A stretch of 32,885 nt of DNA, from IMG/VR virus record IMGVR_UViG_3300025102_005982, positions 1 to 32,885 of that record; one strand, 5' to 3'. Both the position numbers and the translations under genes were made by a program. The DNA is from a virus. Shown piece after piece: positions 25,480 through 32,885 of this stretch. Within the stretch, counting starts at the first letter, position 1; every line of letters begins with the position of its first letter. The notes beneath the pieces are model-generated. The model did not search any database and was not told the DNA's origin. It saw only the letters and a list, made by a program, of their open reading frames with translations.

Positions 25480-26422
25480 ATTTGCAATAGGATGTTTAGT
25501 TCAATGGTTTGAATGTGATATCATTGAAGAATATGTGGATTCATTAAAGGATGCTATAGAAGCATATGATGGACAAGTTATAGTTGATTTCACAATTGTA
25601 GGCAACCAAGACCTAGAAAAATGTATATCAGAACAACAAATGAAACAATGCATTGGAAAAATTGATCGTATATGTAATATGGGAAACGTTCGTTATACGG
25701 ATGATCTTCATACAATTGCAGACTATAGAAGGATATTCAATGCCGACTACTGTGATCAAGTAGATGTTCTCTTATGGGGTGAAAGCGATGCCTTATTACC
25801 GAAGCAAACCTTTGGCATATTAGATAACTTACATCAAATGTCATTGCAAAATAATAATCCAAAATATTTAGCTTTCTTCGGAACATGTAAGATGTGGGAT
25901 GATTCTTGGAAGCCATTAGAACATCCAGATTTTACAGATAAACCTTTTTATTCTGAACCAGAAGATTTTAAACCTGATCATTGGTGGAGTTTAAGATATA
26001 CAATGTCAAAAGAAGAAATGAACAAAATAAATGATAAGACAGATGAGTTGGATGTTAGGATAATGCCCCAGCATAAATTTAACGGGTGTGGACTAGTAAT
26101 CTCTTCGGAGGTAATTCGAGCTGGCGCTAATATTCCAAAGTCTGTTTTCTTTGTTCATGAAGATTCTGCATTTATGTGGATAACAAATAAATTGTTAGGA
26201 AATATACCACAATATGTAATTAAAAATATACTGTTAGTTCATAACAGAAATCATCCAAATAAAAGAATGTATGTTACAGGAGAAAGAACAGATGGTACTA
26301 TGAACGAAAAAAGAAGAAGTAATGATTGGTATGTAAAAGCTAATCAAATGAGTGAACAAAATTATGTTAACTTATTCAATCCAAATTATAAATCATTTAC
26401 TTGGGAAGACGTATGGAAATAG
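25469..26422 (+). CDS. Putative glycosyltransferase, GT-A-like
   Basis: A 317-residue protein that I cannot place in a family. It starts with a Rossmann-like strand (KFAIGCLVQWFE) and has WGESDALLP with Glu105 and Asp107 at a DxD-like place, followed much later by NGCGLVISSEV (an acceptor-loop-like segment) and VFFVHEDSAFMW, where Glu-Asp may be the catalytic acid pair of an inverting GT-A enzyme. It contains an Asp/Trp-rich region (KMWDDSWKPLEHPDF). It is flanked and overlapped by glycosyltransferase genes. The GT-A call is from pattern and context and is moderately uncertain. Confidence 0.6.
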   Translation: MKTKFAIGCLVQWFECDIIEEYVDSLKDAIEAYDGQVIVDFTIVGNQDLEKCISEQQMKQCIGKIDRICNMGNVRYTDDLHTIADYRRIFNADYCDQVDVLLWGESDALLPKQTFGILDNLHQMSLQNNNPKYLAFFGTCKMWDDSWKPLEHPDFTDKPFYSEPEDFKPDHWWSLRYTMSKEEMNKINDKTDELDVRIMPQHKFNGCGLVISSEVIRAGANIPKSVFFVHEDSAFMWITNKLLGNIPQYVIKNILLVHNRNHPNKRMYVTGERTDGTMNEKRRSNDWYVKANQMSEQNYVNLFNPNYKSFTWEDVWK

Positions 26423-27780
26423 TTATATGTATAGATGATGTACATCCAGAAAAAGGTTGGGGACTTAAAGGCGATAAATGTATGGAATATTTAGAAAAAC
26501 TAAATCAAGAATTTGGTGCTAAATTTGTATTATTCATTCCATCTAATTACCATGATAAATATCCTATATCAGATCATCAGGAATGGATTGATTGGTTAAA
26601 ATCAAAAGATTATTTTGAATTAGCAGCTCATGGACATTACCATATGTGTGAAAGAACTGATATTGGAGAATGTGAATTTTTTGAATTAGATACTGCAGAC
26701 AAAGTTAAATCAAGGATCTGGCAGATGATGGAAGAATGGTCAGATGTTGGACACAAACCATCAGGATGGAGAAATCCAGGCTGGTTATGTACACCAGAAG
26801 CAGTTAAATGGTTAGGTCCTTTATTTAAATATTCGGCTATACATTATGAACATAATAGAGGTTTGGTTTGGGATTGTAGGACATTCCAAGGAGCTGATGG
26901 TATACATGAAACTGATATATCATTACATGACGGTAGAATAATGTTTCAATCACATATTGCAGGCGATTGGAATGATAATTGTTGGAACGAAGATAACTAT
27001 GAACAATTACGAATGTCATTAAAATACCTAACAGAAAATAATAATGTTGATTTTGTTACTCTCGAAGAGATAAATAATAGAAAGAAAGTGATTTATGTAA
27101 CAGCCGTAGGAGATGTACCATATATGCAACATACTTATCCATTATTACAAAAATATGCAAGTAAAATAAATGCAGACATTAGAATATTTGATGATAATGA
27201 TTTTGCAAAACATAATTATCCAAGTCCAAACTTCCTATTATTTGATATCTTTAAAGAATTTGTTGATAGCAAATATGAACAGATGATGTATATAGATGCA
27301 GATATCAGAATATTAGATAATGCACCAGATATATTTAATGAAGTAGAAAAATTTGGAATGGTACAAGATCATAAAGCTGATATGTGGAGACGAGAAGCAA
27401 TGCAAACTTGGTTAGATAAACATCATGTAGGAATGAAAATTGATCATTACTTTAACGGAGGAGTTATAGTTTCTAATAAACAAAGCATAAATGATATAAT
27501 AAAAACATTACCAGAAGATATGATGGCATTTTGGAGATCTACAAAAGATACATTTAATGATGGATACAATCAAAATATATTAAATTATTGTATCATCAAG
27601 AGTGGAATAGAATATCAAGAACTGCCAGACAAATGGAATAAGGTTTGTAGGAAAGCTACATGTGATGATTATTTTATTCATTATGTAGCAAATAAAGTAC
27701 AAATTGAAACTGAACTTGATAAGTTTAAGGATAACAAATGTAATCCTAATATAACAATGACATTAGATACATTATTTTAA
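26413..27780 (+). CDS. Polysaccharide deacetylase-like / GT8-like glycosyltransferase fusion
   Basis: A 455-residue two-domain protein. Residues 1-220 look like a CE4/NodB-type deacetylase: Asp8-Asp9 (CIDDVHP), the metal pair region His73-Gly-His75-Tyr-His77, GWRNPGW with Arg120, and a late His181 (FQSHIAG). Residues 225-455 look like a GT8-type transferase: VIYVTAVGDVPY, the DxD at Asp295-Ala-Asp297, and HYFNGGVIVSN (345-355). The fusion suggests that one protein both removes an acetyl group and adds or receives the next sugar. It is likely cytoplasmic, as there is no signal peptide, which is unusual for CE4 enzymes. The ATG at 26413 (MEIVICIDD) is preferred over a TTG 12 bases earlier. Confidence 0.78.
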   Translation: MEIVICIDDVHPEKGWGLKGDKCMEYLEKLNQEFGAKFVLFIPSNYHDKYPISDHQEWIDWLKSKDYFELAAHGHYHMCERTDIGECEFFELDTADKVKSRIWQMMEEWSDVGHKPSGWRNPGWLCTPEAVKWLGPLFKYSAIHYEHNRGLVWDCRTFQGADGIHETDISLHDGRIMFQSHIAGDWNDNCWNEDNYEQLRMSLKYLTENNNVDFVTLEEINNRKKVIYVTAVGDVPYMQHTYPLLQKYASKINADIRIFDDNDFAKHNYPSPNFLLFDIFKEFVDSKYEQMMYIDADIRILDNAPDIFNEVEKFGMVQDHKADMWRREAMQTWLDKHHVGMKIDHYFNGGVIVSNKQSINDIIKTLPEDMMAFWRSTKDTFNDGYNQNILNYCIIKSGIEYQELPDKWNKVCRKATCDDYFIHYVANKVQIETELDKFKDNKCNPNITMTLDTLF

Positions 27781-27783
27781 GAT

Positions 27784-29124
27784 ATGTGTAGTATATTATT
27801 TAGTAGTAAAGAAATAAAGAATTTGCAATTCGTTAATGAACGAATCAAGCATAGAGGACCAGATTATACTGGATTGGTTAGAGAAGGTAAATATACTTTT
27901 GTACATAACCTATTAAGTATTACTGGAGACTTTATAAAGCAGCCATTTAGAGAGGATGATATTATTTGTATATTCAATGGAGAGATATACAATTATCAAG
28001 AGTTTGGAGATTATAAATCTGATGGTGAATGTTTAATACCATTATACAAAAAATATGGTAATAGTTTTATAAAACAATTAGATGGCGAATTTGCAATTTT
28101 ATTAGTTGACCTTTCAAAAGATATCTTAATTGCATCTACTGATATATTTTCAACCAAACCATTATATATGGCCGCGGATGATAAAGATACATTTGGATTT
28201 TCTAGTTATGCATCTCCACTACAAAGAATGGAGTTTCAAAATGTATTTAAGATACCTGCAAATAAAACATATATATTCAAGTTATCAGAATTTGGTTTGA
28301 TAGAAGAACATTCAGTATGTGACTTTGATTTAAATCAACATAAGAACTCTTTCGATGATTGGAACCAAGCCTTTACAGATTCAATGACTAAAAGAGCAAC
28401 TGGTATTAGAGAACATTTATATCTAGGTTTATCATCAGGATATGATAGTGGTGTTATTGCATGTGAATTATTCAAACGAAAGATACCTTATAAAGTATAT
28501 ACAGTTATGGGTAGAGAACATGCAGAAGTAGTTGAACAACGACATAATATTATAAAAGAATTTGCAGAAGTAGAAACGTTAGATATTAGAGCAGATAGAG
28601 AAAGGTGTAGACAGTATATTCATAATAATATTGATCCATTTAGATTTAATATTTATACATCAGATCAATCTAAATATGATAGATACTTTAATGCTAACCT
28701 ACATGATGATTATGGTGCAATCGGACTAACATATATTTGTGAACATGCAAAGAAAGATAATAGAAAGATATATTTATCAGGACAAGGAGCAGATGAAATA
28801 TTTGCAGATTATGGACATGATGGTGAAAGTAAAGGAAGACATAGTGAATTTGGTGGATTATTTCCTAAAGATTTATCTTCAATATTTCCATGGCCAAATT
28901 TCTTTGAGAGTAGCCAAGAAGCATTTTTAGTGAAAGAAGAATATATTGCTGGAGCATTTGGGTTAGAAACTCGATATCCATTTCTTGACAAAAATGTTGT
29001 GCAAGAATTTTTATGGTTAGACGCCGACCTGAAAAATAAACATTATAAATCAGTACTTCATAATTATTTAAAAGAAAATAATTTTCCATTTGAAGAAAAT
29101 AAAAAAAGAGGATTTTCGGTATGA
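27784..29124 (+). CDS. Asparagine synthetase-like glutamine amidotransferase (copy 2)
   Basis: A 446-residue paralogue of the gene at 23372; by hand count 32 of the first 60 residues are identical without gaps. Cys2, RGPD (24-27) and NGEIYN (65-70) mark the glutaminase; SSGYDS (217-222) is the ATP loop. SGQGADE (332-338) again has Gln334 in place of the asparagine-synthetase Glu, and ETRYPFLD follows. It too ends right after KKRGF, leaving no C-terminal extension. The two copies differ most at about 230-310, the likely acceptor-binding region, so they may amidate different carboxylates. It follows the deacetylase fusion by 3 bases and overlaps the next gene by ATGA. Confidence 0.86.
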   Translation: MCSILFSSKEIKNLQFVNERIKHRGPDYTGLVREGKYTFVHNLLSITGDFIKQPFREDDIICIFNGEIYNYQEFGDYKSDGECLIPLYKKYGNSFIKQLDGEFAILLVDLSKDILIASTDIFSTKPLYMAADDKDTFGFSSYASPLQRMEFQNVFKIPANKTYIFKLSEFGLIEEHSVCDFDLNQHKNSFDDWNQAFTDSMTKRATGIREHLYLGLSSGYDSGVIACELFKRKIPYKVYTVMGREHAEVVEQRHNIIKEFAEVETLDIRADRERCRQYIHNNIDPFRFNIYTSDQSKYDRYFNANLHDDYGAIGLTYICEHAKKDNRKIYLSGQGADEIFADYGHDGESKGRHSEFGGLFPKDLSSIFPWPNFFESSQEAFLVKEEYIAGAFGLETRYPFLDKNVVQEFLWLDADLKNKHYKSVLHNYLKENNFPFEENKKRGFSV

Positions 29125-29903
29125 AGATAGCATTATGTTTATCAGGATATGTAGGCTCGGTATCAAAGTTCCATGCAAAAGGAGCACAAGAAATTGATAT
29201 TAGAGAAGGATATGGATATTTAAGAAAAAATGTGATTCAAGATTATGATGTAGATATATTTATACATAGCTGGGATATAAATCGTATGGAAGAGATTATT
29301 GGAACATATAATCCTTGTCTATATCAAATAGAACCACAAATACAACAATTTAAAGTAGACCATTCCAAATTTTCTAATTCACCAGATGGAAAGGTTGGAA
29401 ATCAATGGTCAATGAGAGATGTAGTATTTCAATGCCAGAGTCAAAAGTATTCTAGAATGAAATCGGTTGAATTAAAAACAACTTATGAAAAGGCAAATAA
29501 TTTTGAATATGATTATGTATTCCTATCAAGATTTGACCTAGCCTTTATGAACCCATTTCCATATGATAAAAAGTTTAAATGGAATGGAAAGGATTTTTCT
29601 CATGATGTAGAAATTAAAAAAGATAAGGTATATGCAGCAGGAAATAAAAGACCAGGCGCAATAAATGATTTTTACTATTTAACAGATTCCAAGAAGATGA
29701 ATATCATTGGCGATCTTTATAATCATATGGAAGCAGCAGGATTAGGTAGATATATTAATATACATCATGTAGAATATAATTATTTAGTAAATATGAAAAA
29801 TTTACCTATAGAATATTTATATACAAGACCATGGGGTGATCCAGTATGGAATGGTGATATAAGGTTATTACGTACAAATCCAAATATAAAATTGAAGAAA
29901 TGA
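29121..29903 (+). CDS. Putative glycosyltransferase-like protein
   Basis: A 260-residue protein that starts with MKIALCLSGYVGSVSKFH and has a VDIFIHSWD strand (about 44-52) and YVFLSRFDLAFM (about 133-144). The last carries an Arg-Phe-Asp in the place where some viral GT-A-like enzymes have the metal-binding acid. I recall similar proteins in marine phages annotated as glycosyltransferases, but cannot confirm a family. It is probably cytoplasmic; no signal or membrane helix is seen. It lies between amidotransferase copy 2 and the nucleotidyltransferase with 4-base overlaps on each side, so it belongs to the glycan unit. Confidence 0.6.
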   Translation: MKIALCLSGYVGSVSKFHAKGAQEIDIREGYGYLRKNVIQDYDVDIFIHSWDINRMEEIIGTYNPCLYQIEPQIQQFKVDHSKFSNSPDGKVGNQWSMRDVVFQCQSQKYSRMKSVELKTTYEKANNFEYDYVFLSRFDLAFMNPFPYDKKFKWNGKDFSHDVEIKKDKVYAAGNKRPGAINDFYYLTDSKKMNIIGDLYNHMEAAGLGRYINIHHVEYNYLVNMKNLPIEYLYTRPWGDPVWNGDIRLLRTNPNIKLKK

Positions 29904-30370
29904 TGAAAACAGAAAGAATTCTATATACAGGCGGAACATTTGATATATTCCATTATGGACATGTAAATTTATTAAGGCAATGTAAAATGATTGCTGATAA
30001 GGTAATAGTATCATTAAACTCAGATGAATTTATAAAAGAATATAAAGGAGAATATCCAATATTAAGATATGATGAACGAGTACAGGGCGTATCAGAATGT
30101 AAATATGTTGATAAGGTAATTAAAAATACAGGTGGAATTGATAGTAAGCCGGCCATTATTAAATCAAATGCAAATATAATAGCTATTGGAACAGATTGGG
30201 CAGAAAGAGATTATTATCAACAAATGGGATTCACTCAAGATTGGTTAGATGAAAATGGAATAGTATTAGTGTATTTACCAGATTCTAGACATTTAATATC
30301 TACATCAGATATTAGAGCTCGTATGGAAAAACATTATAAAAATTATTTAAAAGATGATGCAGGATTATAA
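29900..30370 (+). CDS. Cytidylyltransferase-like nucleotidyltransferase (TagD-like)
   Basis: A 156-residue nucleotidyltransferase of the HxGH superfamily. GGTFDIFHYGHVNLL (about 11-25, with His18 and His21) binds the NTP phosphate, and ISTSDIRARM near 130-140 is the second signature. The length and the layout are close to glycerol-3-phosphate cytidylyltransferase (TagD), and it may make a CDP-activated alcohol or sugar for the glycan route. The alternatives are RfaE2- and ethanolamine-phosphate-type enzymes. Two adjacent ATGs exist at the start. It overlaps the previous gene by ATGA and the purine nucleoside phosphorylase by 17 bases. Confidence 0.8.
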   Translation: MMKTERILYTGGTFDIFHYGHVNLLRQCKMIADKVIVSLNSDEFIKEYKGEYPILRYDERVQGVSECKYVDKVIKNTGGIDSKPAIIKSNANIIAIGTDWAERDYYQQMGFTQDWLDENGIVLVYLPDSRHLISTSDIRARMEKHYKNYLKDDAGL

Positions 30371-31166
30371 AGTAGTAGCTGAATATCTTAAAGAAAAGAT
30401 AGATTTTAATCCTAAGGCGGGAATTATATTAGGTTCAGGTTTAGGTAAAATGGCCAACAGTATAGATATAAAAGCATCAATAAGTTACGATACAATACCA
30501 GGATTTAAAAAGGCAACCATAGAAGGACATGCAGGAAATTTATTATTCGGATACTTATCAAATGTCCCAGTAGTTGCTATGCAAGGCCGTAATCATTTCT
30601 ATGAAGGACATTCAATGCAAGAGATTACATTTCCGATCAGAGTATTAAAATATTTAGGAATTGAATATTTGATAACATCGAATGCAGTAGGCGCAATGAA
30701 TGAAAATTATGAAATTGGAGATATTGTTATAATTGAAGACCATATAAATCTAATGGGATCAAATCCATTGATAGGACCTAATGATAATGAAATGGGAATA
30801 CGATTTCCTGATATGAGTCAAGTATATGATAATGAAATGGCCAATCTTGCAAGAACATATGCAACCAATAATAATATTCGTATACATGATGGAATTTATG
30901 TTGCATTAGCAGGACCAACATTTGAAACTCCAGCTGAATATAAATTTTTAAAAATTATTGGAGCTGATATAGTAGGTATGTCAACAGTACCAGAAGTATT
31001 AGTTGCAAAACATATGGGGTTACCAGTATATTCAATGTCAATAGTTACAGATTTGGGTATAGAAGGAAGAATAGTTAAAATAACTCATGAGGAAGTACAA
31101 GCGGCCGCGGATGCAGCTGCAGATGACATGATCAATATAGTTAAACATATAATAGTTAATAAATGA
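30354..31166 (+). CDS. Purine nucleoside phosphorylase (PNP, class I)
   Basis: A 270-residue trimeric-type purine nucleoside phosphorylase that splits (deoxy)guanosine or inosine with phosphate into the base and (deoxy)ribose-1-phosphate. Motifs: GSGLG (27-31), GRNHFYEGH (78-86) for phosphate, SNAVGAMN (109-116), GPTFET with Glu191 for the base, and GMST (208-211) for the sugar. The base-contact position that is Asn243 in human PNP appears to be Asp233 here (IVTDLG), which I believe is common in Bacteroidota PNPs. It sits in the glycan cluster without an obvious sugar role. With the hpt-like gene at 3517 it would complete a guanine salvage path. The start may be 30354 or 30357 (adjacent ATGs). 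Confidence 0.9.
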   Translation: MMQDYKVVAEYLKEKIDFNPKAGIILGSGLGKMANSIDIKASISYDTIPGFKKATIEGHAGNLLFGYLSNVPVVAMQGRNHFYEGHSMQEITFPIRVLKYLGIEYLITSNAVGAMNENYEIGDIVIIEDHINLMGSNPLIGPNDNEMGIRFPDMSQVYDNEMANLARTYATNNNIRIHDGIYVALAGPTFETPAEYKFLKIIGADIVGMSTVPEVLVAKHMGLPVYSMSIVTDLGIEGRIVKITHEEVQAAADAAADDMINIVKHIIVNK

Positions 31167-32089
31167 AAATAGCATTTTTTACAGAAGGTGGTTATCAAGG
31201 TAAGGTTTCTAGAGATAATCAAAACATGAGAACAGAATTAGCATGGATGTGTGCATTAGATGCAGACCATTATAACATAAATGCAGAATTACCAAAATAT
31301 TCTGATAGGTATGATTTAGGTATTATTATTATTCCTAAAAAGAATCCTCAATTTGATCTCGAAAAAATAAAGATGTGGTGTTCAAAGGTAGCTTCTATGC
31401 AAGAAGGTCCACATTGGTATTTCCAGGATTATCCATTAGAACAGCAAATTTGGTTTTACAATACATTAATGGATATGGATTTTCTTTTTGTTCATAATGA
31501 AATAGATAAAAAGTATTTTGAAGGATTAACAGGTAAAGATTGTAAAGTAATGCCAAGTTTAATGATAGAGGATTCTATTAAGTTTCCTAAATTAAATAGA
31601 TCAAATGTTATGATAGGAGGAAATTTTTGTCAATGGTATGGAGGATTTGATTCGTATATAACTGCACAAGAATTTGATTGTCCTATATATGCTCCAAGTA
31701 TGGGTAGAAAGATTGAAAATGAACATTGGATGGAAGGACTAAATCATTTACCGTATATGACTTGGGTAGAATGGATAAAGAAATTAAATAATTTCAAATA
31801 CGGAGTCCATTTAATGAGAACTCATGCAGCAGGAACATTTGCATTAAATTGTGCATATCTAGGCATTCCATGTATAGGTTATGATGGATTGGATACACAG
31901 ATGAAACTCCATCCTGATTGTACAATAGAATTGGGTGATATAACAAAAGCAAAACAAATCGCCAAAAAGCTTAGGAAAGATGAAGAATTTTATTTATATT
32001 GTAGTAATATAGCAAAAGAAAGTTATAAAAAGTATTATCATGAAAATCAGTTTTATAGTTCCATCAAGGAACAACTTAAAATATCTTAA
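31163..32089 (+). CDS. Putative glycosyltransferase, GT-B-like
   Basis: A 308-residue protein beginning with MKIAFFTEGGYQGK, a GT-B type acceptor-loop start, and with MIGGNFCQWYGGFDSY and RTHAAGTFALNCAYLGIPCIGYDG (about 230-253) in the donor half, the place where family 1/4 enzymes fix the sugar nucleotide. The acidic pair is not classic. It overlaps PNP by 4 bases and its own end is overlapped by the next glycosyltransferase (by 50 bases), which starts in another frame at 32040. It is predicted to act in the same glycan pathway; donor unknown. Confidence 0.65.
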   Translation: MKIAFFTEGGYQGKVSRDNQNMRTELAWMCALDADHYNINAELPKYSDRYDLGIIIIPKKNPQFDLEKIKMWCSKVASMQEGPHWYFQDYPLEQQIWFYNTLMDMDFLFVHNEIDKKYFEGLTGKDCKVMPSLMIEDSIKFPKLNRSNVMIGGNFCQWYGGFDSYITAQEFDCPIYAPSMGRKIENEHWMEGLNHLPYMTWVEWIKKLNNFKYGVHLMRTHAAGTFALNCAYLGIPCIGYDGLDTQMKLHPDCTIELGDITKAKQIAKKLRKDEEFYLYCSNIAKESYKKYYHENQFYSSIKEQLKIS

Positions 32090-32885
32090 ATGGTCATATG
32101 ATTCTATTAGAAAGAATCAAGGTGATCATGAAGTAGAAATTTGTGTAGCAGATGATGCTAGTACAGATGGTACATGGGAATGGTGTAAATCAACTATGGA
32201 ATCAGATTCTAATTTCAAGGCAATTAGAAATGAAGGACCAGATAGACAAGGATTAGTTATATTAAATGATAAACTAATCAATGAGACAGCTAGTCATGAT
32301 ATTTGTATGGTATGGCATGCAGATATGTATTTATGTCCAGAAGCATTAGATGCAATTAAGTCTCATATAAAACCTAAAACAATTGTTTCATTAACAAGGA
32401 TCGAACCACCTTTACATCCAGAAGGAGTAGAAAAAATAGTAGAAGATTTTGGAGTAGAACCTGAAGAGTTTAAAGAAGATGAATTACTAAGATGGTTAGT
32501 AGGATTTAAACAAGGAGAGGAAATTCCTGATACAGAAGGTATATTTGCACCTTGGGCATTCTACAAAAAAGAATTTCAAGAGATAGGAGGGCATGATAAA
32601 TTATTTGCTCCACAATCAAAAGAAGACTCTGATATCTTTAATAGATTTCAATTAAATGGAACTAAGTTTTATCAAACCTGGAAAGGATTTGTGTATCATA
32701 TGACCAGTAGAGGATCTAGATTTAATCCATATTCAGGAGGTGCACCAGGTAAAAATTCAGAAGAATGGATTGGAACTACTACTAGGAACATGAGGAATTT
32801 TATAAGAAAATGGGGCCATGCAGTAAGACATGATGAATTTATGAAACCTATCATTCCGCCAAAGTATGACATTGGATTTATTATT
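32040..32885 (+). CDS. Glycosyltransferase family 2, 3' end outside window
   Basis: The gene begins with ATG at 32040, overlapping the previous gene by 50 bases, and is still open at the window end, so only 282 residues are seen. MKISFIVPSRNNLKYL is the family 2 start; VADDASTDGTWEW (36-48) binds the nucleotide; HADMYL (93-98) is a DxD-like position with Asp95; and APQSKEDSDIF (about 190-200) contains the catalytic-type Glu195-Asp196. WAFYKKEFQEIGG matches the usual acceptor region. It is an inverting GT-A transferase, probably the next member of the glycan cluster, which continues past the window. Confidence 0.85.
   Translation, partial: MKISFIVPSRNNLKYLKWSYDSIRKNQGDHEVEICVADDASTDGTWEWCKSTMESDSNFKAIRNEGPDRQGLVILNDKLINETASHDICMVWHADMYLCPEALDAIKSHIKPKTIVSLTRIEPPLHPEGVEKIVEDFGVEPEEFKEDELLRWLVGFKQGEEIPDTEGIFAPWAFYKKEFQEIGGHDKLFAPQSKEDSDIFNRFQLNGTKFYQTWKGFVYHMTSRGSRFNPYSGGAPGKNSEEWIGTTTRNMRNFIRKWGHAVRHDEFMKPIIPPKYDIGFII

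Noticed and set aside
26401-26412. TTG start for the deacetylase fusion
   Set aside because: The ATG at 26413 gives MEIVICIDD, the normal start of the deacetylase strand, and overlaps the prior gene less.
23372-29124. AsnB-like proteins as Gat-QueC fusions
   Set aside because: They carry asparagine-synthetase motifs (SGQGADE, ETRYPFLD) and lack the QueC zinc-binding cysteines.

Overview
This window is a stretch of an AT-rich, densely packed tailed-phage genome. All 42 called genes lie on the + strand, mostly with 1-20 base overlaps or gaps, and both ends cut through genes. The replication genes are of the T4 (gp43/44/45/62) kind: family B DNA polymerase, sliding clamp, and both clamp-loader subunits. 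This suggests a distant T4-like myovirus. The intergenic promoters look like the Bacteroidota primary promoter (TTTG at about -33, TAnnTT at about -7), and many start codons have A-rich leaders rather than a Shine-Dalgarno sequence. I therefore infer a Bacteroidota (probably flavobacterial) host. That inference rests on motifs I read by eye, not on a search.

Bases 1-4250 hold the end of a B12-dependent ribonucleotide reductase, two small unknown genes, then a tight nucleotide and base-modification block: QueD, QueE, GroES, FolE, a hypoxanthine/guanine phosphoribosyltransferase and a small membrane protein. Bases 4249-14359 hold the replication core: DNA polymerase, a membrane coiled-coil protein, an unknown protein, a lone GT-B glycosyltransferase, a DpdA-like DNA guanine transglycosylase, the clamp, the clamp-loader ATPase, a zinc ribbon, GroEL, the small clamp-loader subunit and a DUF1599/Nmad1-like protein. 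Bases 14395-16156 hold a PD-(D/E)XK nuclease with a probable Fe-S cluster, a small unknown, a SLOG-type (YspA-like) protein and a two-helix membrane protein.

From 16210 to the end lies a large glycan cluster. It has at least ten predicted glycosyltransferases, a sugar-nucleotide epimerase/dehydratase, a methyltransferase, two diverged asparagine-synthetase-like amidotransferases, a polysaccharide-deacetylase/glycosyltransferase fusion, a TagD-like nucleotidyltransferase and a purine nucleoside phosphorylase.

Two systems stand out. First, FolE-QueD-QueE-DpdA should make 7-carboxy-7-deazaguanine from GTP and swap it, or a derivative, for guanine in phage DNA. No QueC is present in the window. 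The phosphoribosyltransferase and purine nucleoside phosphorylase could recycle the guanine released by this exchange. Second, the glycan cluster encodes an unusually full sugar-assembly route. Both of its amidotransferases carry Gln where asparagine synthetase has a catalytic Glu, and both stop early, so their product is probably not asparagine. At least seven promoter-like sites share a near-fixed architecture, TTWGG, 18-19 bases, TATnTT. Two of them sit so close to a start codon that leaderless mRNAs are predicted.
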